This document shows, piece after piece, positions 53,732 through 63,992 of a DNA stretch of 64,000 bases (the first letter of the stretch is position 1; each line of letters begins with the position of its first letter). The stretch lies in the NCBI RefSeq assembly GCF_030209755.1, contig NZ_JARVRH010000004.1, positions 124,001 through 188,000 on the forward strand. The letters are read 5' to 3'. Origin of the DNA: Arthrobacter sp. efr-133-TYG-118 (GTDB lineage Bacteria; Actinomycetota; Actinomycetes; Actinomycetales; Micrococcaceae). A program made the position numbers and the translations under genes. The notes below the pieces were generated by a model. It was given only the letters and a program-made list of their open reading frames with translations, had not been told where the DNA came from and did no database searches.

Positions 53732-55120
53732 CTATTTCGGGCCGCTCGGATCCACGACGTCCACCGCGCCGGTCGCGGGCTCCTCGGGCAATTCCGCGGA
53801 GCTCCGGTAGGCGCGCCTCAATTGGACGGAGGCGCCCGCAACGATCGCCACGAACAGCGAACCAAAGCCGATGACCACCGCGGCCGGAACCGCAGTGTCG
53901 GCTTGCGAGGGCGCCTTCGCCGCAGGAACTGTGGGATCCGCAAAGGTGGCTGCCGGGATGCTCGGTTTCGACGTTGGCTGAGGCGTGGGGCTGCTGAGGT
54001 CCCCGCGCCGATGGACCCGGATCCATTCCGCAATGGATCCCACCGGATTGCTCGCCACTTCGGGCACATCGGCTTTCAGGGCCGCCTCGGCATTGAGGAT
54101 GCCGTAGCCGTAGATGGGGTCCTTGCCGGGCGCCCCTGCATCCTCGGCCGTGGACACAATCCTGTTGATGACCTGCTTGGCGCTCATATCCGGCCATTTC
54201 GAGCGGATCAGCGCTGCGACGCCGGAGACAATCGGTGCGGAGCCGGACGTGCCAGCCCAATCTTCATAGCTCCCCCCGGGCAGGCCACCCACCAGCTTTT
54301 CCGCTGGCGCCGAGACGCCGATGCTGATTCCCTGCGAAGAAGCATCGACGCTGGCCGTACGGTTCCGGTCGAGTCCTGCCACCGTCAGGACACCCGGAAT
54401 CGTGGCGGGCGCGCCCACCTGGACGTTTCCGCCGATCCGGTTGCCGGCCGCGGCCACGATCACCACGTCCTTTTGTTCGGCATACAGGAACGCCGCGTCC
54501 CAGCTTTGGGGCCAATCGGGCGAGGTGCTGCCAAGGGAAATATTGATGACCTTCGCGCCGTTGTCCACGGCCCATCGAACAGCTTCGGGAATCTGTTCCT
54601 GGTCCGTCTTGCCTGCCGGATTCGGCGAACCGAGCCAAGCGGAGACGGATAAGATCTCGGCCTCGGGGGCGACGCCCACGATTCCGTCCGGGCCAACACT
54701 GGAATCGGGCGAGGGAGACGACGTCGGCGACGGAGACCCCGATGGGCCGGCCGAAGCGTGTCCGCGCCCTGCAAGGAGAGTTGCAACGAGGGTCCCGTGC
54801 TCGGGTTTGGCCCCGATGCTCTTCTGTCCGTTCGGATCGCCCGCACCGGAAGCGTCGGTTCCGCCGACCACCGCGCCCTTGAGGTCGGGGTGTTGCCCGT
54901 CCACCCCGCTGTCGATGATGGCGACTTTCACTCCCGCACCCTTGGATACCTGCCAGGCTGCGGAAATGCCGTACTCGCTGAGCCAGTACTCCTTGTCCCG
55001 CCAGGAGTCGGCGAACGCCGAAGGTGCGGTGAGCAGGGCCCCTGCAAGGGTTCCCCCGGCCAGCATGGCGGCCAGCGCGGCCGATGCTGTCCGGCGGCGC
55101 CAGCCGTGTGGCAACGTCAT
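53732..55120 (-). CDS. Membrane-anchored subtilisin-like serine protease (S8, mycosin-like)
   Basis: A 462-residue exported protease. Signal peptide (about residues 1-38, ending SAFA), then an S8 domain with the catalytic triad Asp70 (IIDSGVDGQHPD), His108 (EHGTLVA) and Ser292 (GTSGSAPIVSG), with the oxyanion Asn in AAAGN. A Pro-rich linker precedes a C-terminal membrane helix (VVIGFGSLFVAIVAGASVQL), the layout of mycosins. A Ser/Pro-rich insert (residues 122-145) is unusual. No ESX or type VII secretion gene is nearby. The ATG at 55120 is used; TTG one codon earlier is possible. Confidence 0.9.
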   Translation of the reverse strand: MTLPHGWRRRTASAALAAMLAGGTLAGALLTAPSAFADSWRDKEYWLSEYGISAAWQVSKGAGVKVAIIDSGVDGQHPDLKGAVVGGTDASGAGDPNGQKSIGAKPEHGTLVATLLAGRGHASAGPSGSPSPTSSPSPDSSVGPDGIVGVAPEAEILSVSAWLGSPNPAGKTDQEQIPEAVRWAVDNGAKVINISLGSTSPDWPQSWDAAFLYAEQKDVVIVAAAGNRIGGNVQVGAPATIPGVLTVAGLDRNRTASVDASSQGISIGVSAPAEKLVGGLPGGSYEDWAGTSGSAPIVSGVAALIRSKWPDMSAKQVINRIVSTAEDAGAPGKDPIYGYGILNAEAALKADVPEVASNPVGSIAEWIRVHRRGDLSSPTPQPTSKPSIPAATFADPTVPAAKAPSQADTAVPAAVVIGFGSLFVAIVAGASVQLRRAYRSSAELPEEPATGAVDVVDPSGPK

Positions 55121-55136
55121 CAACGAATACCCACCC

Positions 55137-56102
55137 TTAACGAGTACTCCGAGTACGCCGGATGCTCAGCGCGATGCCGTCGAGGATGTCGTGCTCGCTG
55201 GAGGTGGCCGCAGTGATGGAACCCCCTCCCAGCTCAGCCAGGCGCTGAAGGATACGGCGCCATACGAGGGCTCCGGCTCCGATGACGTCGACACGTCCGG
55301 GGTGCATGTAGGGCAGCCGGGCCCGTTCCTCGCGGCTCATTTCCAGCAGGCTGGTGGCGGCGTCGGTGATGGTCGCGAGGTCCAGGCTGGCACCGTGGAT
55401 GAGTGCGGGATCGTACTCGCTCAGGCCCAAGGCGTGCGCCGTGATGGTGGTGACGGAACCGGCAACGCCCACGACGGCGGTGGCCCGGCCCAGCGGGACC
55501 GTGCGGGCGACGAGATCAATGGCTGCGTCGACGTCGGCTTCCGCGGCGGCGATCTGCTCCGGCGTCGGAGGGTCGTTGCGGAGGTGCCGTTCGGTCAGCC
55601 GCACGCAGCCGATGTCGACGGACTTGGCGGCGATGACGCCGTCGGAGTCTCCGAGGACGAACTCGGTGCTTCCGCCGCCAAGGTCCACTACAAGGACCGG
55701 GTCCTTGCCGCGCGAAGGCAGCACGCTGCTCGCACCGGCGAAAGACAGGGCCGCCTCTTCGTCGCCGGAGATGACCTCGGGTTCGACGCCCAGCAGGTCC
55801 CGGATCCCGTCAACAAAGACGTCCCTGTTGCGGGCGTCCCGGCTCGCAGAGGTCGCCACGAAACGGACGCCCCTGGCGCCATGATGGCGGATCAGCTCGG
55901 CGTAGTCGGCGGTTGCCGCAAAGGTGCGTTCGAGCGCCTCGGGGGCAAGTTCGCCGGTGGCGTCAACCCCTTGGCCCAGCCGCACCACGCGCATCTCGCG
56001 CACAACGTCCCGCAAGGGGGAGCCTGCGTCCACACCGTTTGAATCCGCGATCAGGAGCCGAATCGAATTGGTGCCGCAATCGATGGCAGCTACCCGGTTC
56101 AT
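55137..56102 (-). CDS. Ppx/GppA phosphatase family protein
   Basis: Exopolyphosphatase or pppGpp phosphohydrolase of 321 residues. The ASKHA-fold motifs are clear: VAAIDCGTNSIRLLIAD at the N-terminus, VVDLGGGSTEFVLG (phosphate-binding) near 140-153 and GVAGSVTTITA near 215-225. The short form without the C-terminal HD-like domain matches actinobacterial Ppx2 (Rv1026). The ATG overlaps the stop of the DUF501 gene as ATGA, so both are translated together. Confidence 0.93.
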   Translation of the reverse strand: MNRVAAIDCGTNSIRLLIADSNGVDAGSPLRDVVREMRVVRLGQGVDATGELAPEALERTFAATADYAELIRHHGARGVRFVATSASRDARNRDVFVDGIRDLLGVEPEVISGDEEAALSFAGASSVLPSRGKDPVLVVDLGGGSTEFVLGDSDGVIAAKSVDIGCVRLTERHLRNDPPTPEQIAAAEADVDAAIDLVARTVPLGRATAVVGVAGSVTTITAHALGLSEYDPALIHGASLDLATITDAATSLLEMSREERARLPYMHPGRVDVIGAGALVWRRILQRLAELGGGSITAATSSEHDILDGIALSIRRTRSTR

Positions 56103-56815
56103 ACGTTGAGCTCCCCTGCGGTTGGTTCCCCTGATGGCTCTGTTGCATGGGAGGACTTGGATTTGCGGACCGGGGCGGGACGGCCCACGATGTCCGGCAG
56201 GCCCTGCGGTCCGTGGCGGCTGAGGTCCCGGGAGGGGGCCTCCCCTGCGCTGTCCCACGCGCCGTCGCAATAGCAGCGGTCCGTGGTCCACCACTCGCTG
56301 ATCGCCCCGATGGCCTCGTCGCCGAGCGGATTGACGCCGGGACCGGCGGCCAGGGAGTGGCCGACCAGTACGTGCAGGCACTTGACGCGGGTGGGCATGC
56401 CGCCGGCAGAGACGCCTGCGATCTCGGGGACATCCCCGGTGCCGGCCCGTCCGGCGATCTCGTCACGCGCCTGGAGATAGGCTTCGTGGGCGCTCCTGTA
56501 GGCCGCTGCCAACGGCTCGTCAGCCGTGAGCCGTTCGTTCATCTCATTCATGAGCCCCCCGGCTTCCAGCCGCGACACGGCGGCGGTGATGACGGGGTGC
56601 GTCAAGTAGAACGTCGTGGGAAACGGTGTGCCATTGCTCAAGCGCGGAGCGGTCGCGGCAACCAGCGGGTTGCCGCACACGCAGCGCGCCGGGATTTCGA
56701 CGACGTCGCGCACCGGCCGTCCGAGCTGGCGGCTGAGGATTTCGAGATCGTGTGCTGATGGCTTGCGGGACTCCTGCGATGCAGGTGCCGAGTTGTCTTC
56801 CACTGGCGCTGCCAT
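56099..56815 (-). CDS. DUF501 domain-containing protein
   Basis: A 238-residue cytosolic protein matching DUF501: LSRQLGRPVRDVVEIPARCVCGNPLV near residues 27-52, FPTTFYLTHP near 65-74, and SAGGMPTRVKCLHVLVGHSLAAG near 137-159. Several conserved Cys (CVCG, KCLH and CYCDG) suggest metal binding. Function unknown; the M. tuberculosis member Rv1025 lies in the same operon between divIC and ppx. AGGAAGG lies directly upstream of the ATG. Confidence 0.92.
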   Translation of the reverse strand: MAAPVEDNSAPASQESRKPSAHDLEILSRQLGRPVRDVVEIPARCVCGNPLVAATAPRLSNGTPFPTTFYLTHPVITAAVSRLEAGGLMNEMNERLTADEPLAAAYRSAHEAYLQARDEIAGRAGTGDVPEIAGVSAGGMPTRVKCLHVLVGHSLAAGPGVNPLGDEAIGAISEWWTTDRCYCDGAWDSAGEAPSRDLSRHGPQGLPDIVGRPAPVRKSKSSHATEPSGEPTAGELNV

Positions 56816-56871
56816 CCTTCCTGCCCTGTTTGGCCGCTCCCGTCAGGGCGCGACGGCGGCGGGCACCGCGT

Positions 56872-57609
56872 CTAGTCTGTTGCCGAGCGCCTGATGGATT
56901 CCCACAGGCCATCCACCCATGGCAGATTGGACGGGCTTCCGGAAGCTCCTGAGCTGGTGCTTCCGCCCGGTGTTCCGGCGGGAACGTCTCCACCAAACAC
57001 CCAGTAGCCTGCTTCACCCGGCATAACCATGTTAATGCGGTCTCGGGCTTGTTGTTTCACATAGTTGGGGTCCTGCCACCGCGTGATCTGCTTCTGGAGG
57101 CTGGCCTGCTCGGCCTGTTTGCTGGCAATGTCGGCTTCAAGGCCGGAGATTTCCGCCTTTTTCTCCAACCAGATCTTGACTGTCGGCGCGAGCATGATGG
57201 TGATCGCTATCATCACCACGGCGAGGGCAAGCATGCGGCCGGAGAACGCCTTCGCGGGCACGGGGCGCGTGCTGCGGTCCTTGTCGAGGTGGGCGGAGCC
57301 GGCACCGGGCGTTTTGTTGGATGCCTTGCCGGCAACCGGGGCGTTTCCCGGCCTGCCCGGAAGCGAACCTCCTGGTTTCGCCGCGGAACCAGCCTTGGAT
57401 CCGGACTGGCCCTTGCTTTGGGTGCCGCCTTCGGCCCTGGTATTGGACGACGTCCTGGACCCGGCGTGAACCTGGCTCTCTTGCTGGCCAGCGCTTGCCT
57501 TGCGGGACTCGCCGAAGTCGGCACGGATAACATGGCCGCCGTCGGGGTTCTTTTGTGGCGACCGGCCCAGGGCATCTGCCCGGGGGACCTTGGGGCGGCG
57601 GGTGGCCAT
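56872..57609 (-). CDS. Septum formation initiator family protein (DivIC/FtsB-like)
   Basis: A 245-residue protein. A long basic, low-complexity cytoplasmic part (residues 1-125) precedes one transmembrane helix at about 127-147 (MLALAVVMIAITIMLAPTVKIW), a coiled coil (EKKAEISGLEADIASKQAEQ and following) and the YVKQQARDRINMVMPGE motif of the family. It would take part in the FtsQLB division complex. It lies behind enolase, as Rv1024 does in M. tuberculosis. AGGAG is 4 nt before the ATG. Confidence 0.9.
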   Translation of the reverse strand: MATRRPKVPRADALGRSPQKNPDGGHVIRADFGESRKASAGQQESQVHAGSRTSSNTRAEGGTQSKGQSGSKAGSAAKPGGSLPGRPGNAPVAGKASNKTPGAGSAHLDKDRSTRPVPAKAFSGRMLALAVVMIAITIMLAPTVKIWLEKKAEISGLEADIASKQAEQASLQKQITRWQDPNYVKQQARDRINMVMPGEAGYWVFGGDVPAGTPGGSTSSGASGSPSNLPWVDGLWESIRRSATD

Positions 57610-57712
57610 GACACTCCTGTAATGCCTGGTGCTTGCCTGGCGGGTTGCTGCGCGTTGCGTGGCTCACGGAGCCTGCGGTTTGCCGAAGTGCTCGCACATT
57701 TCGTTAAACAGA

Positions 57713-57748
57713 ACCGGTGGCTATGGTCTTTCCACCATAGCCACCGGT
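57713..57748 (-). terminator. Terminator or attenuator behind enolase
   Basis: Perfect 15-bp arms (57713-57727 with 57734-57748, loop of 6), 18 bp beyond the eno stop. It separates eno from the divIC gene, so only part of the transcripts may read on. Confidence 0.85.
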
Positions 57749-57766
57749 CAGCTGTTTCAGCGGATA

Positions 57767-59140
<1,374 letters not shown>

Positions 59141-59920
59141 TTACGGAACAGCGTCGGACCCCTCACGTTTTGTGGCTTCCCCGTCGCGCCCCTGGTAGCG
59201 GCGGACGGCACTGCGCAGGGCCCGTTCGGCGTCGAAACCCTTCTCCCTCGAGCCCGCGACGACGGCGAGCAGCAAGTCTCCAAGCGCAGCTTCGGAGTCG
59301 GGAACCTCCACCGCCGCGACTGGACCGCCACTGCGTTCCGGGCCGCCCGCGCGCTCGGCACGGTCAAGCGACTTTTGCGCCAGGGCGAGGGCAGGAAGGT
59401 GTGGTGGTATTCCTTCAAAGGGATCCGAACGCCCGGGCTTTTCGGCCTTCTTCACGGCGTCCCATTTTTCGACGATCTCCTCCACGGTGGCCGGGAAGGA
59501 TTCCTGCAAGGACCCGTCCGGCTTGAAGACGTGCGGGTTGCGCCGCACCATCTTCTCCGTGATGGCGCGTGCGACGTCGTCGAAGGTGAATTGTCCTTGC
59601 TCCTCGGCGAGCCGGGCGTGGAGCACCACTTGGAGCAGCACGTCGCCCAGCTCGCCCTGGAGTTCGTCGGCTGTATCGGAACCGGACGCGCCGGCCTCAA
59701 TCGAGTCGACCACCTCGTACGCTTCCTCGATCAGGTACTCGACGAGGGATTCGTGGGTCAGCGCCCCCATCCACGGACAGTGCTCGCGCAAAGAGGCGAT
59801 TTTCCCCAGCAACTCCCCAACCTCGCAAGCTCGGCCGGGGACCCCTGCCGCAGTGGGCCCAACCAGCACGTCCGTGGGTCGTTCAGGAGAACCGGCGCCT
59901 GCAGGAGTTTGCTTAGCCAA
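59141..59920 (-). CDS. mazG: MazG family nucleoside triphosphate pyrophosphohydrolase
   Basis: House-cleaning enzyme hydrolysing aberrant or excess NTPs. The 259-residue protein has one clear MazG domain: the metal-binding EEAYEVVD near residues 65-72 and GELGDVLLQVVLHA near 89-102, with LREHCPWMGALTHESLVEYL before them. The usual CPWD is CPWM here. The C-terminal half resembles a second, degenerate MazG unit (ALGDLLLAVV). TTG at 59920 is used as start; it overlaps the add stop by 8 bp, so the two are coupled. Confidence 0.88.
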   Translation of the reverse strand: MAKQTPAGAGSPERPTDVLVGPTAAGVPGRACEVGELLGKIASLREHCPWMGALTHESLVEYLIEEAYEVVDSIEAGASGSDTADELQGELGDVLLQVVLHARLAEEQGQFTFDDVARAITEKMVRRNPHVFKPDGSLQESFPATVEEIVEKWDAVKKAEKPGRSDPFEGIPPHLPALALAQKSLDRAERAGGPERSGGPVAAVEVPDSEAALGDLLLAVVAGSREKGFDAERALRSAVRRYQGRDGEATKREGSDAVP

Positions 59921-61067
59921 GGTTGGCGTAGGCGTTGTTGATGTACTCCACCAACGCTTCTTTTTCGTCCAGCGGCAGGAACGACGACTCGGCGGCGTTG
60001 AGGGTCAGTTCGAGGAGGTCGTCGAGATCGTAGTCGAAGGTCTCCACGAGAAGCTCGAACTCGTCCGTGAGCGTCACGCCGCTCATGAGCCGGTTGTCCG
60101 TGTTGATAGTGACGTTGAAGCCCAATTGGTAAAGCATGTCCAGCGGGTGGTTCTCGATGCCCTCGCCGAAGTTCGCGATTGCCCCGGTCTGCAGGTTGGA
60201 CGAGGGGCAGATTTCCAGCGCGATTCCGCGATCGCGGACCCAGCCGGCCACCTCACCCAAAGTGACCATGCCGACGGTGTCCTCGGCGTCGTCGTCGGCT
60301 TCTTCGCCCTCGGCATCTTCGAACTCGACGGTGATGTCCTCCGCAATACGTACGCCGTGGCCCAAGCGCAGGGCGCGGCCGTCCACAAGTGCGGACTGGA
60401 TGCTTTCCAGGCCCGCGGCTTCGCCGGCGTGCACCGTAGCCGGGAAGTTGTGCTCGGCCAGGTAGGTGAAAGCGTCCTTGAAGCGGGAAGGCAGGAAGCC
60501 GTCCTCGGCTCCGGCGATGTCGAAGCCGACAGCTCCGTTGTAACGGTGGCGTACGGCGAGCTCGGCAATTTCCTGGCCGCGGTCCGCGTGGCGCATCGCC
60601 GTGATGAGCTGGCCCACCTGGATCTGGCGGCCGGACTCCTCAACGGTGTCCACGCCGGCGTCGAGCCCTTCCTGGACCGCTTCCACAACCTCATCCAGGG
60701 TGAGGCCCTTCTGCAGGTGCTGTTCGGGTGCCCAACGGATCTCGCCGTACACGACGCCGTCGTCAGCCAGGTCCTCGACGAATTCCTTGGCGACGCGCGC
60801 CAGGCCTTCCTTGGTCTGCATGACAGCAATCGTGTGGTCAAAGGTTTCGAGGTAGCGGACCAAAGAACCGGAGTCGGCGGACTCACGGAACCACTGGCCC
60901 AGCGCTACGGGATCCGTGGAAGGCAGGGTGTGGCCGACAGCCTCCGCCAGCTCAATGATGGTGGCCGGGCGCAGTCCCCCGTCCAGATGGTCGTGAAGGG
61001 AAACTTTCGGCAGGCTCTTCAGGTCGAAGTCAAGGGCAGGGGCGGCGTCAACAATAGGCTCAGTCAC
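59913..61067 (-). CDS. add: Adenosine deaminase
   Basis: Zinc enzyme deaminating adenosine to inosine in purine salvage, 384 residues. Metal ligands and catalytic residues are visible in SLHDHLDGGLRP (HxH), TVHAGEAAGLESI, LRLGHGVRIAED and NTDNRLMSG. It has an acidic insert (EDAEGEEADDDAED) near residue 250. The GTG follows TAGAGT by 6 nt, suggesting a leaderless message. Nearby deoA belongs to the same salvage theme, as in M. tuberculosis Rv3313c-Rv3314c. Confidence 0.95.
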   Translation of the reverse strand: MTEPIVDAAPALDFDLKSLPKVSLHDHLDGGLRPATIIELAEAVGHTLPSTDPVALGQWFRESADSGSLVRYLETFDHTIAVMQTKEGLARVAKEFVEDLADDGVVYGEIRWAPEQHLQKGLTLDEVVEAVQEGLDAGVDTVEESGRQIQVGQLITAMRHADRGQEIAELAVRHRYNGAVGFDIAGAEDGFLPSRFKDAFTYLAEHNFPATVHAGEAAGLESIQSALVDGRALRLGHGVRIAEDITVEFEDAEGEEADDDAEDTVGMVTLGEVAGWVRDRGIALEICPSSNLQTGAIANFGEGIENHPLDMLYQLGFNVTINTDNRLMSGVTLTDEFELLVETFDYDLDDLLELTLNAAESSFLPLDEKEALVEYINNAYANLG

Positions 61068-61079
61068 GTCTCAACTCTA
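61065..61079 (-). promoter_or_regulatory. -10 box for leaderless add transcript
   Basis: TAGAGT (61074-61079, minus strand), 6 nt, then GTG at 61067. Confidence 0.55.
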
Positions 61080-61095
61080 GGGGGACGGAAGAAGC

Positions 61096-61818
61096 TTAGC
61101 CAGCAGGGTTCGAGCGCTCGACGCCGGCCGCCGCGTTAACCGCGGTACCCGCGTCTGCTGCAGCTGCTTCCGCAGAAGCTGCTTCCGTCTTCTCGCCGTC
61201 CTTCTTTTCCCCGTCCCTCTTTTCAAGGTGCTTGTGCCACCAACGCAAGGTGTGGTCCACAATGACGCCGAGCACTACAGCGAATGCCACGGCAATCCCC
61301 ACGCCGAGGAGCGGGTTGTTGTGCACCCAGTGGCCGGCCAGGGATCCAATGCCGATCGAATAACCTACCCACGTGAAGCACGCGAAGGCATCCAGGAAGA
61401 AGAAGGTCTTGTGGCGGAAGCCGGTCTGTCCAGCGACGTAGTTCACGGCTACCCGGCCCCAGGGTATGTACCGGGCTGTGAAGATAAGCACAGCGCCGCG
61501 CTTGTCCAGCTCGTAATGTGCCCAGGCGAACATCTTCTGGACCTTCGGCTTGCGCATCCATTTCCAGCGGTCCAGGCCAATCTTGCGGCCCAGCATGTAC
61601 GCCATGTTGTCGCCGGCCATGGCCCCGACGAGCGCAGTAGCGCCGAGGAGCCACAGGTTCGGCTCGCCCCGGTGCATGGCAAGGGCCGAGAGCCCTACGA
61701 TCGCGGTCTCACTGGGAAGGATCGTGGCAAAGCCGTCGATGAAAAAGAAAACCAGGAGCACCGGGTAGATCCACGGTTGCCCGGCGGCATGCTCGAGCAT
61801 GTGGTTCATGAATTCCAC
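61096..61818 (-). CDS. DedA family membrane protein, copy 1
   Basis: A 240-residue DedA/SNARE-associated membrane protein, a family linked to lipid-carrier recycling and membrane integrity. Conserved parts are FIDGFATILPSE, GAMAGDNMAYMLGR and FTARYIPWGRVAVNYVAG (the basic/proline motif). The last 55 residues form a charged, Ala/Glu-rich tail after TLRWWHKHLEKRDGEKK. The start is set at GTG 61818 (AGGAG upstream); ATG 61809 is close behind. Confidence 0.9.
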   Translation of the reverse strand: MEFMNHMLEHAAGQPWIYPVLLVFFFIDGFATILPSETAIVGLSALAMHRGEPNLWLLGATALVGAMAGDNMAYMLGRKIGLDRWKWMRKPKVQKMFAWAHYELDKRGAVLIFTARYIPWGRVAVNYVAGQTGFRHKTFFFLDAFACFTWVGYSIGIGSLAGHWVHNNPLLGVGIAVAFAVVLGVIVDHTLRWWHKHLEKRDGEKKDGEKTEAASAEAAAADAGTAVNAAAGVERSNPAG

Positions 61819-61964
61819 GCAGGCATTGCTCCTCAAGGAAAGTCACACGGTCGCGTGACATAGATCGCTATCCAGTGTCCCACGGCCCGGAGGTCGTTCG
61901 CTACGCCCGGCCGGGGTAGAACACAATTTAAGGCTAGCTCGAAAGCTGGAATGGAAGCATCCTG

Positions 61965-62615
61965 CTACACGAGGGATTCCTCTTCGGGCTCCCCGGTTTC
62001 CTCGTCCTCTTCGGTGGAAGGCGTGGCCCCGCGGACTTTGCTGATGATCCGGTCCACGATGATTCCCAGGATGATGGCCGCGCCGATCGCGATAATCGCT
62101 CCGAGCAGGTGGTTGTGCTCGAACCATTGGCCGAAGAACACACCGATGGCCACCGAATAACTGGCCCACAGAACGGCAGACATGGCCGTGAGCCCCACAA
62201 ACATGCCGTGCGGGAAATGGGTTGCACCGGCTGTCAGGTTGACCGCCACGCGGCCGACGGGGATGAACCGGGCCACCATGATCAGCGACGCGGCCCGGCG
62301 TCGAAGTTCCCTCCCGGCCCAGCGGAAGGCACCCTGCATCCGTTGGGAACGCGTCCACCGCCAGCGGCGAACACCTACTTTGCGGCCGATCAAGTAGGCG
62401 ATGTTGTCGCCTGTGAAAGCACCAAGGGCCCCCACCAGGATCAGCAGCCACGTGTTGGGCATCCCCGCGGTCGCGGAGACTGCAGCGAGTCCCACCACCA
62501 TCGACTCGCTGGGAACCGGCGGGAAGAAACCGTCGATCACGCAGCAGGCAAAAACCAGAAGCAAGACCCAAGGCTGCCCGGCCGCGGCGAGGATGAAGTC
62601 GTTGATGGCTTGCAC
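61965..62615 (-). CDS. DedA family membrane protein, copy 2
   Basis: A 216-residue paralogue of the adjacent gene with the same motifs: VIDGFFPPVPSESMV, GAFTGDNIAYLIGRK and MVARFIPVGRVAVNLTAG. It ends in an acidic tail (STEEDEETGEPEEE), opposite in charge to parts of copy 1. The GTG at 62615 has AGGA 5 nt upstream. The pair sits between deoA and add on the same strand. Confidence 0.9.
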   Translation of the reverse strand: MQAINDFILAAAGQPWVLLLVFACCVIDGFFPPVPSESMVVGLAAVSATAGMPNTWLLILVGALGAFTGDNIAYLIGRKVGVRRWRWTRSQRMQGAFRWAGRELRRRAASLIMVARFIPVGRVAVNLTAGATHFPHGMFVGLTAMSAVLWASYSVAIGVFFGQWFEHNHLLGAIIAIGAAIILGIIVDRIISKVRGATPSTEEDEETGEPEEESLV

Positions 62616-62644
62616 GGTCTTCCTAACGAATGGCCGCAGGGATT

Positions 62645-62677
62645 ATCTCCCGAGCATCCCAAAAATGCCCGGGAGAT
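62645..62677 (-). terminator. Terminator of deoA
   Basis: ATCTCCCGAGCAT (62645-62657) pairs with 62665-62677, one mismatch in 13, loop CCCAAAA; 5 bp beyond the deoA stop. Confidence 0.8.
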
Positions 62678-62681
62678 CAGC

Positions 62682-63992
62682 CTAGGAAATCCGGTCGATG
62701 ATGAGCTGTTGTGCCGGCCGTGAGCCTTCCGGCGCGATGAGCACCGCGCCTTCCAAGGCTTCCTTGGCCCGTTCGAACTTTTCCGGGGTGTCGGTCAGGA
62801 GGGTCATGAGTGGCTCCCCCGCCCGGACCAGGGCGCCCGGTTTGGCGTGCATCCGCACCCCTGCACCGGCTTGGACGATGTCTTCCTTCCGGGCACGTCC
62901 GGCGCCGAGGCGCCACGCAGCCACACCCACGGCCAGGGCGTCGAGTTCCACCAGGACGCCGTCGGCCGGAGCCGGAATGACCTCGGATTCCTTGGCCACC
63001 GGCAGGGCAGCACGCGGATCGCCGCCTTGGGCTTCGATCATGCGGTTCCAGACGTCCATCGCGCGGCCGTCCTTGAGGGCGGCCGCGGGGTCGGCGTCGT
63101 GCACTCCGGCGCAGGCGAGCATCTCTTCGGCGAGCCTGACAGTCAGCTCGACGACGTCTTCCGGACCGCCGCCCGCAAGCACATCCACCGACTCCTCCAC
63201 CTCGATGGCATTGCCCGCAGTCAAGCCCAGCGGCGTGCTCATGTTCGTCAGGAGGGCCACCGTGTTGACGCCCGCATCCTTGCCCAGGGCCACCATGGTT
63301 TCGGCCAGTTCGCGGGCACGGGCTTCGTCCTTCATGAACGCCCCGGAGCCCACCTTCACGTCGAGCACCAGGGAGCCCGTGCCTTCGGCGATCTTCTTGC
63401 TCATGATGGACGAGGCAATCAGGGGAATGGCTTCCACCGTGCCCGTGACGTCGCGCAGGGCATAGAGTTTCTTGTCCGCCGGAGCCAAACCCGTGCCGGC
63501 GGCGCAGATGACTGCACCCACGTCCTGCAGCTGGGCCAGGATCTCCTCGTTGCTCAGGTTCGCCCGCCAACCGGGAATTGCTTCGAGCTTGTCGAGCGTG
63601 CCGCCCGTGTGGCCCAGTCCCCTGCCGGAAAGCTGGGGAACCGCAACCCCGAAGACCGCCACCAGCGGCGCCAGCGGAAGGGTGATTTTGTCCCCGACGC
63701 CCCCGGTGGAGTGTTTGTCGGTGGTGGCCTTCACGCCGCCGTCGGGACGCCGAAGGCTCGAGAAGTCCATCCGCTCGCCCGAGGCGATCATCGCCTCGGT
63801 CCAGCGTGAGATCTCGGCACGGTCCATCCCGTTGAGGAGGATGGCCATGTTCAGGGCCGCCATCTGCTCGTCGGCAATGACGCCTCGGGTATAGGCATCG
63901 ATGGTCCAGTCGATCTGCTCCGGGCTCAAGGTGCCTTTGTCCCGCTTGATGCTGATGATCTGCACGGCATCAAACGCTTCAGTCTGTGTCAC
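62682..63992 (-). CDS. deoA: Thymidine phosphorylase
   Basis: Splits thymidine to thymine and deoxyribose-1-phosphate. The 436-residue protein has KHSTGGVGDKITLPLAPLVA near residues 92-111, the signature SGRGLGHTGGTLDKLEAIPG near 121-140 and SIMSKKIAEG near 195-204. The C-terminal PYNP domain is present. The GTG start lies 8 bp from the right end of the window, so its ribosome-binding site and promoter are outside. Pyrimidine-nucleoside phosphorylase is the close alternative. Confidence 0.94.
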   Translation of the reverse strand: MTQTEAFDAVQIISIKRDKGTLSPEQIDWTIDAYTRGVIADEQMAALNMAILLNGMDRAEISRWTEAMIASGERMDFSSLRRPDGGVKATTDKHSTGGVGDKITLPLAPLVAVFGVAVPQLSGRGLGHTGGTLDKLEAIPGWRANLSNEEILAQLQDVGAVICAAGTGLAPADKKLYALRDVTGTVEAIPLIASSIMSKKIAEGTGSLVLDVKVGSGAFMKDEARARELAETMVALGKDAGVNTVALLTNMSTPLGLTAGNAIEVEESVDVLAGGGPEDVVELTVRLAEEMLACAGVHDADPAAALKDGRAMDVWNRMIEAQGGDPRAALPVAKESEVIPAPADGVLVELDALAVGVAAWRLGAGRARKEDIVQAGAGVRMHAKPGALVRAGEPLMTLLTDTPEKFERAKEALEGAVLIAPEGSRPAQQLIIDRIS

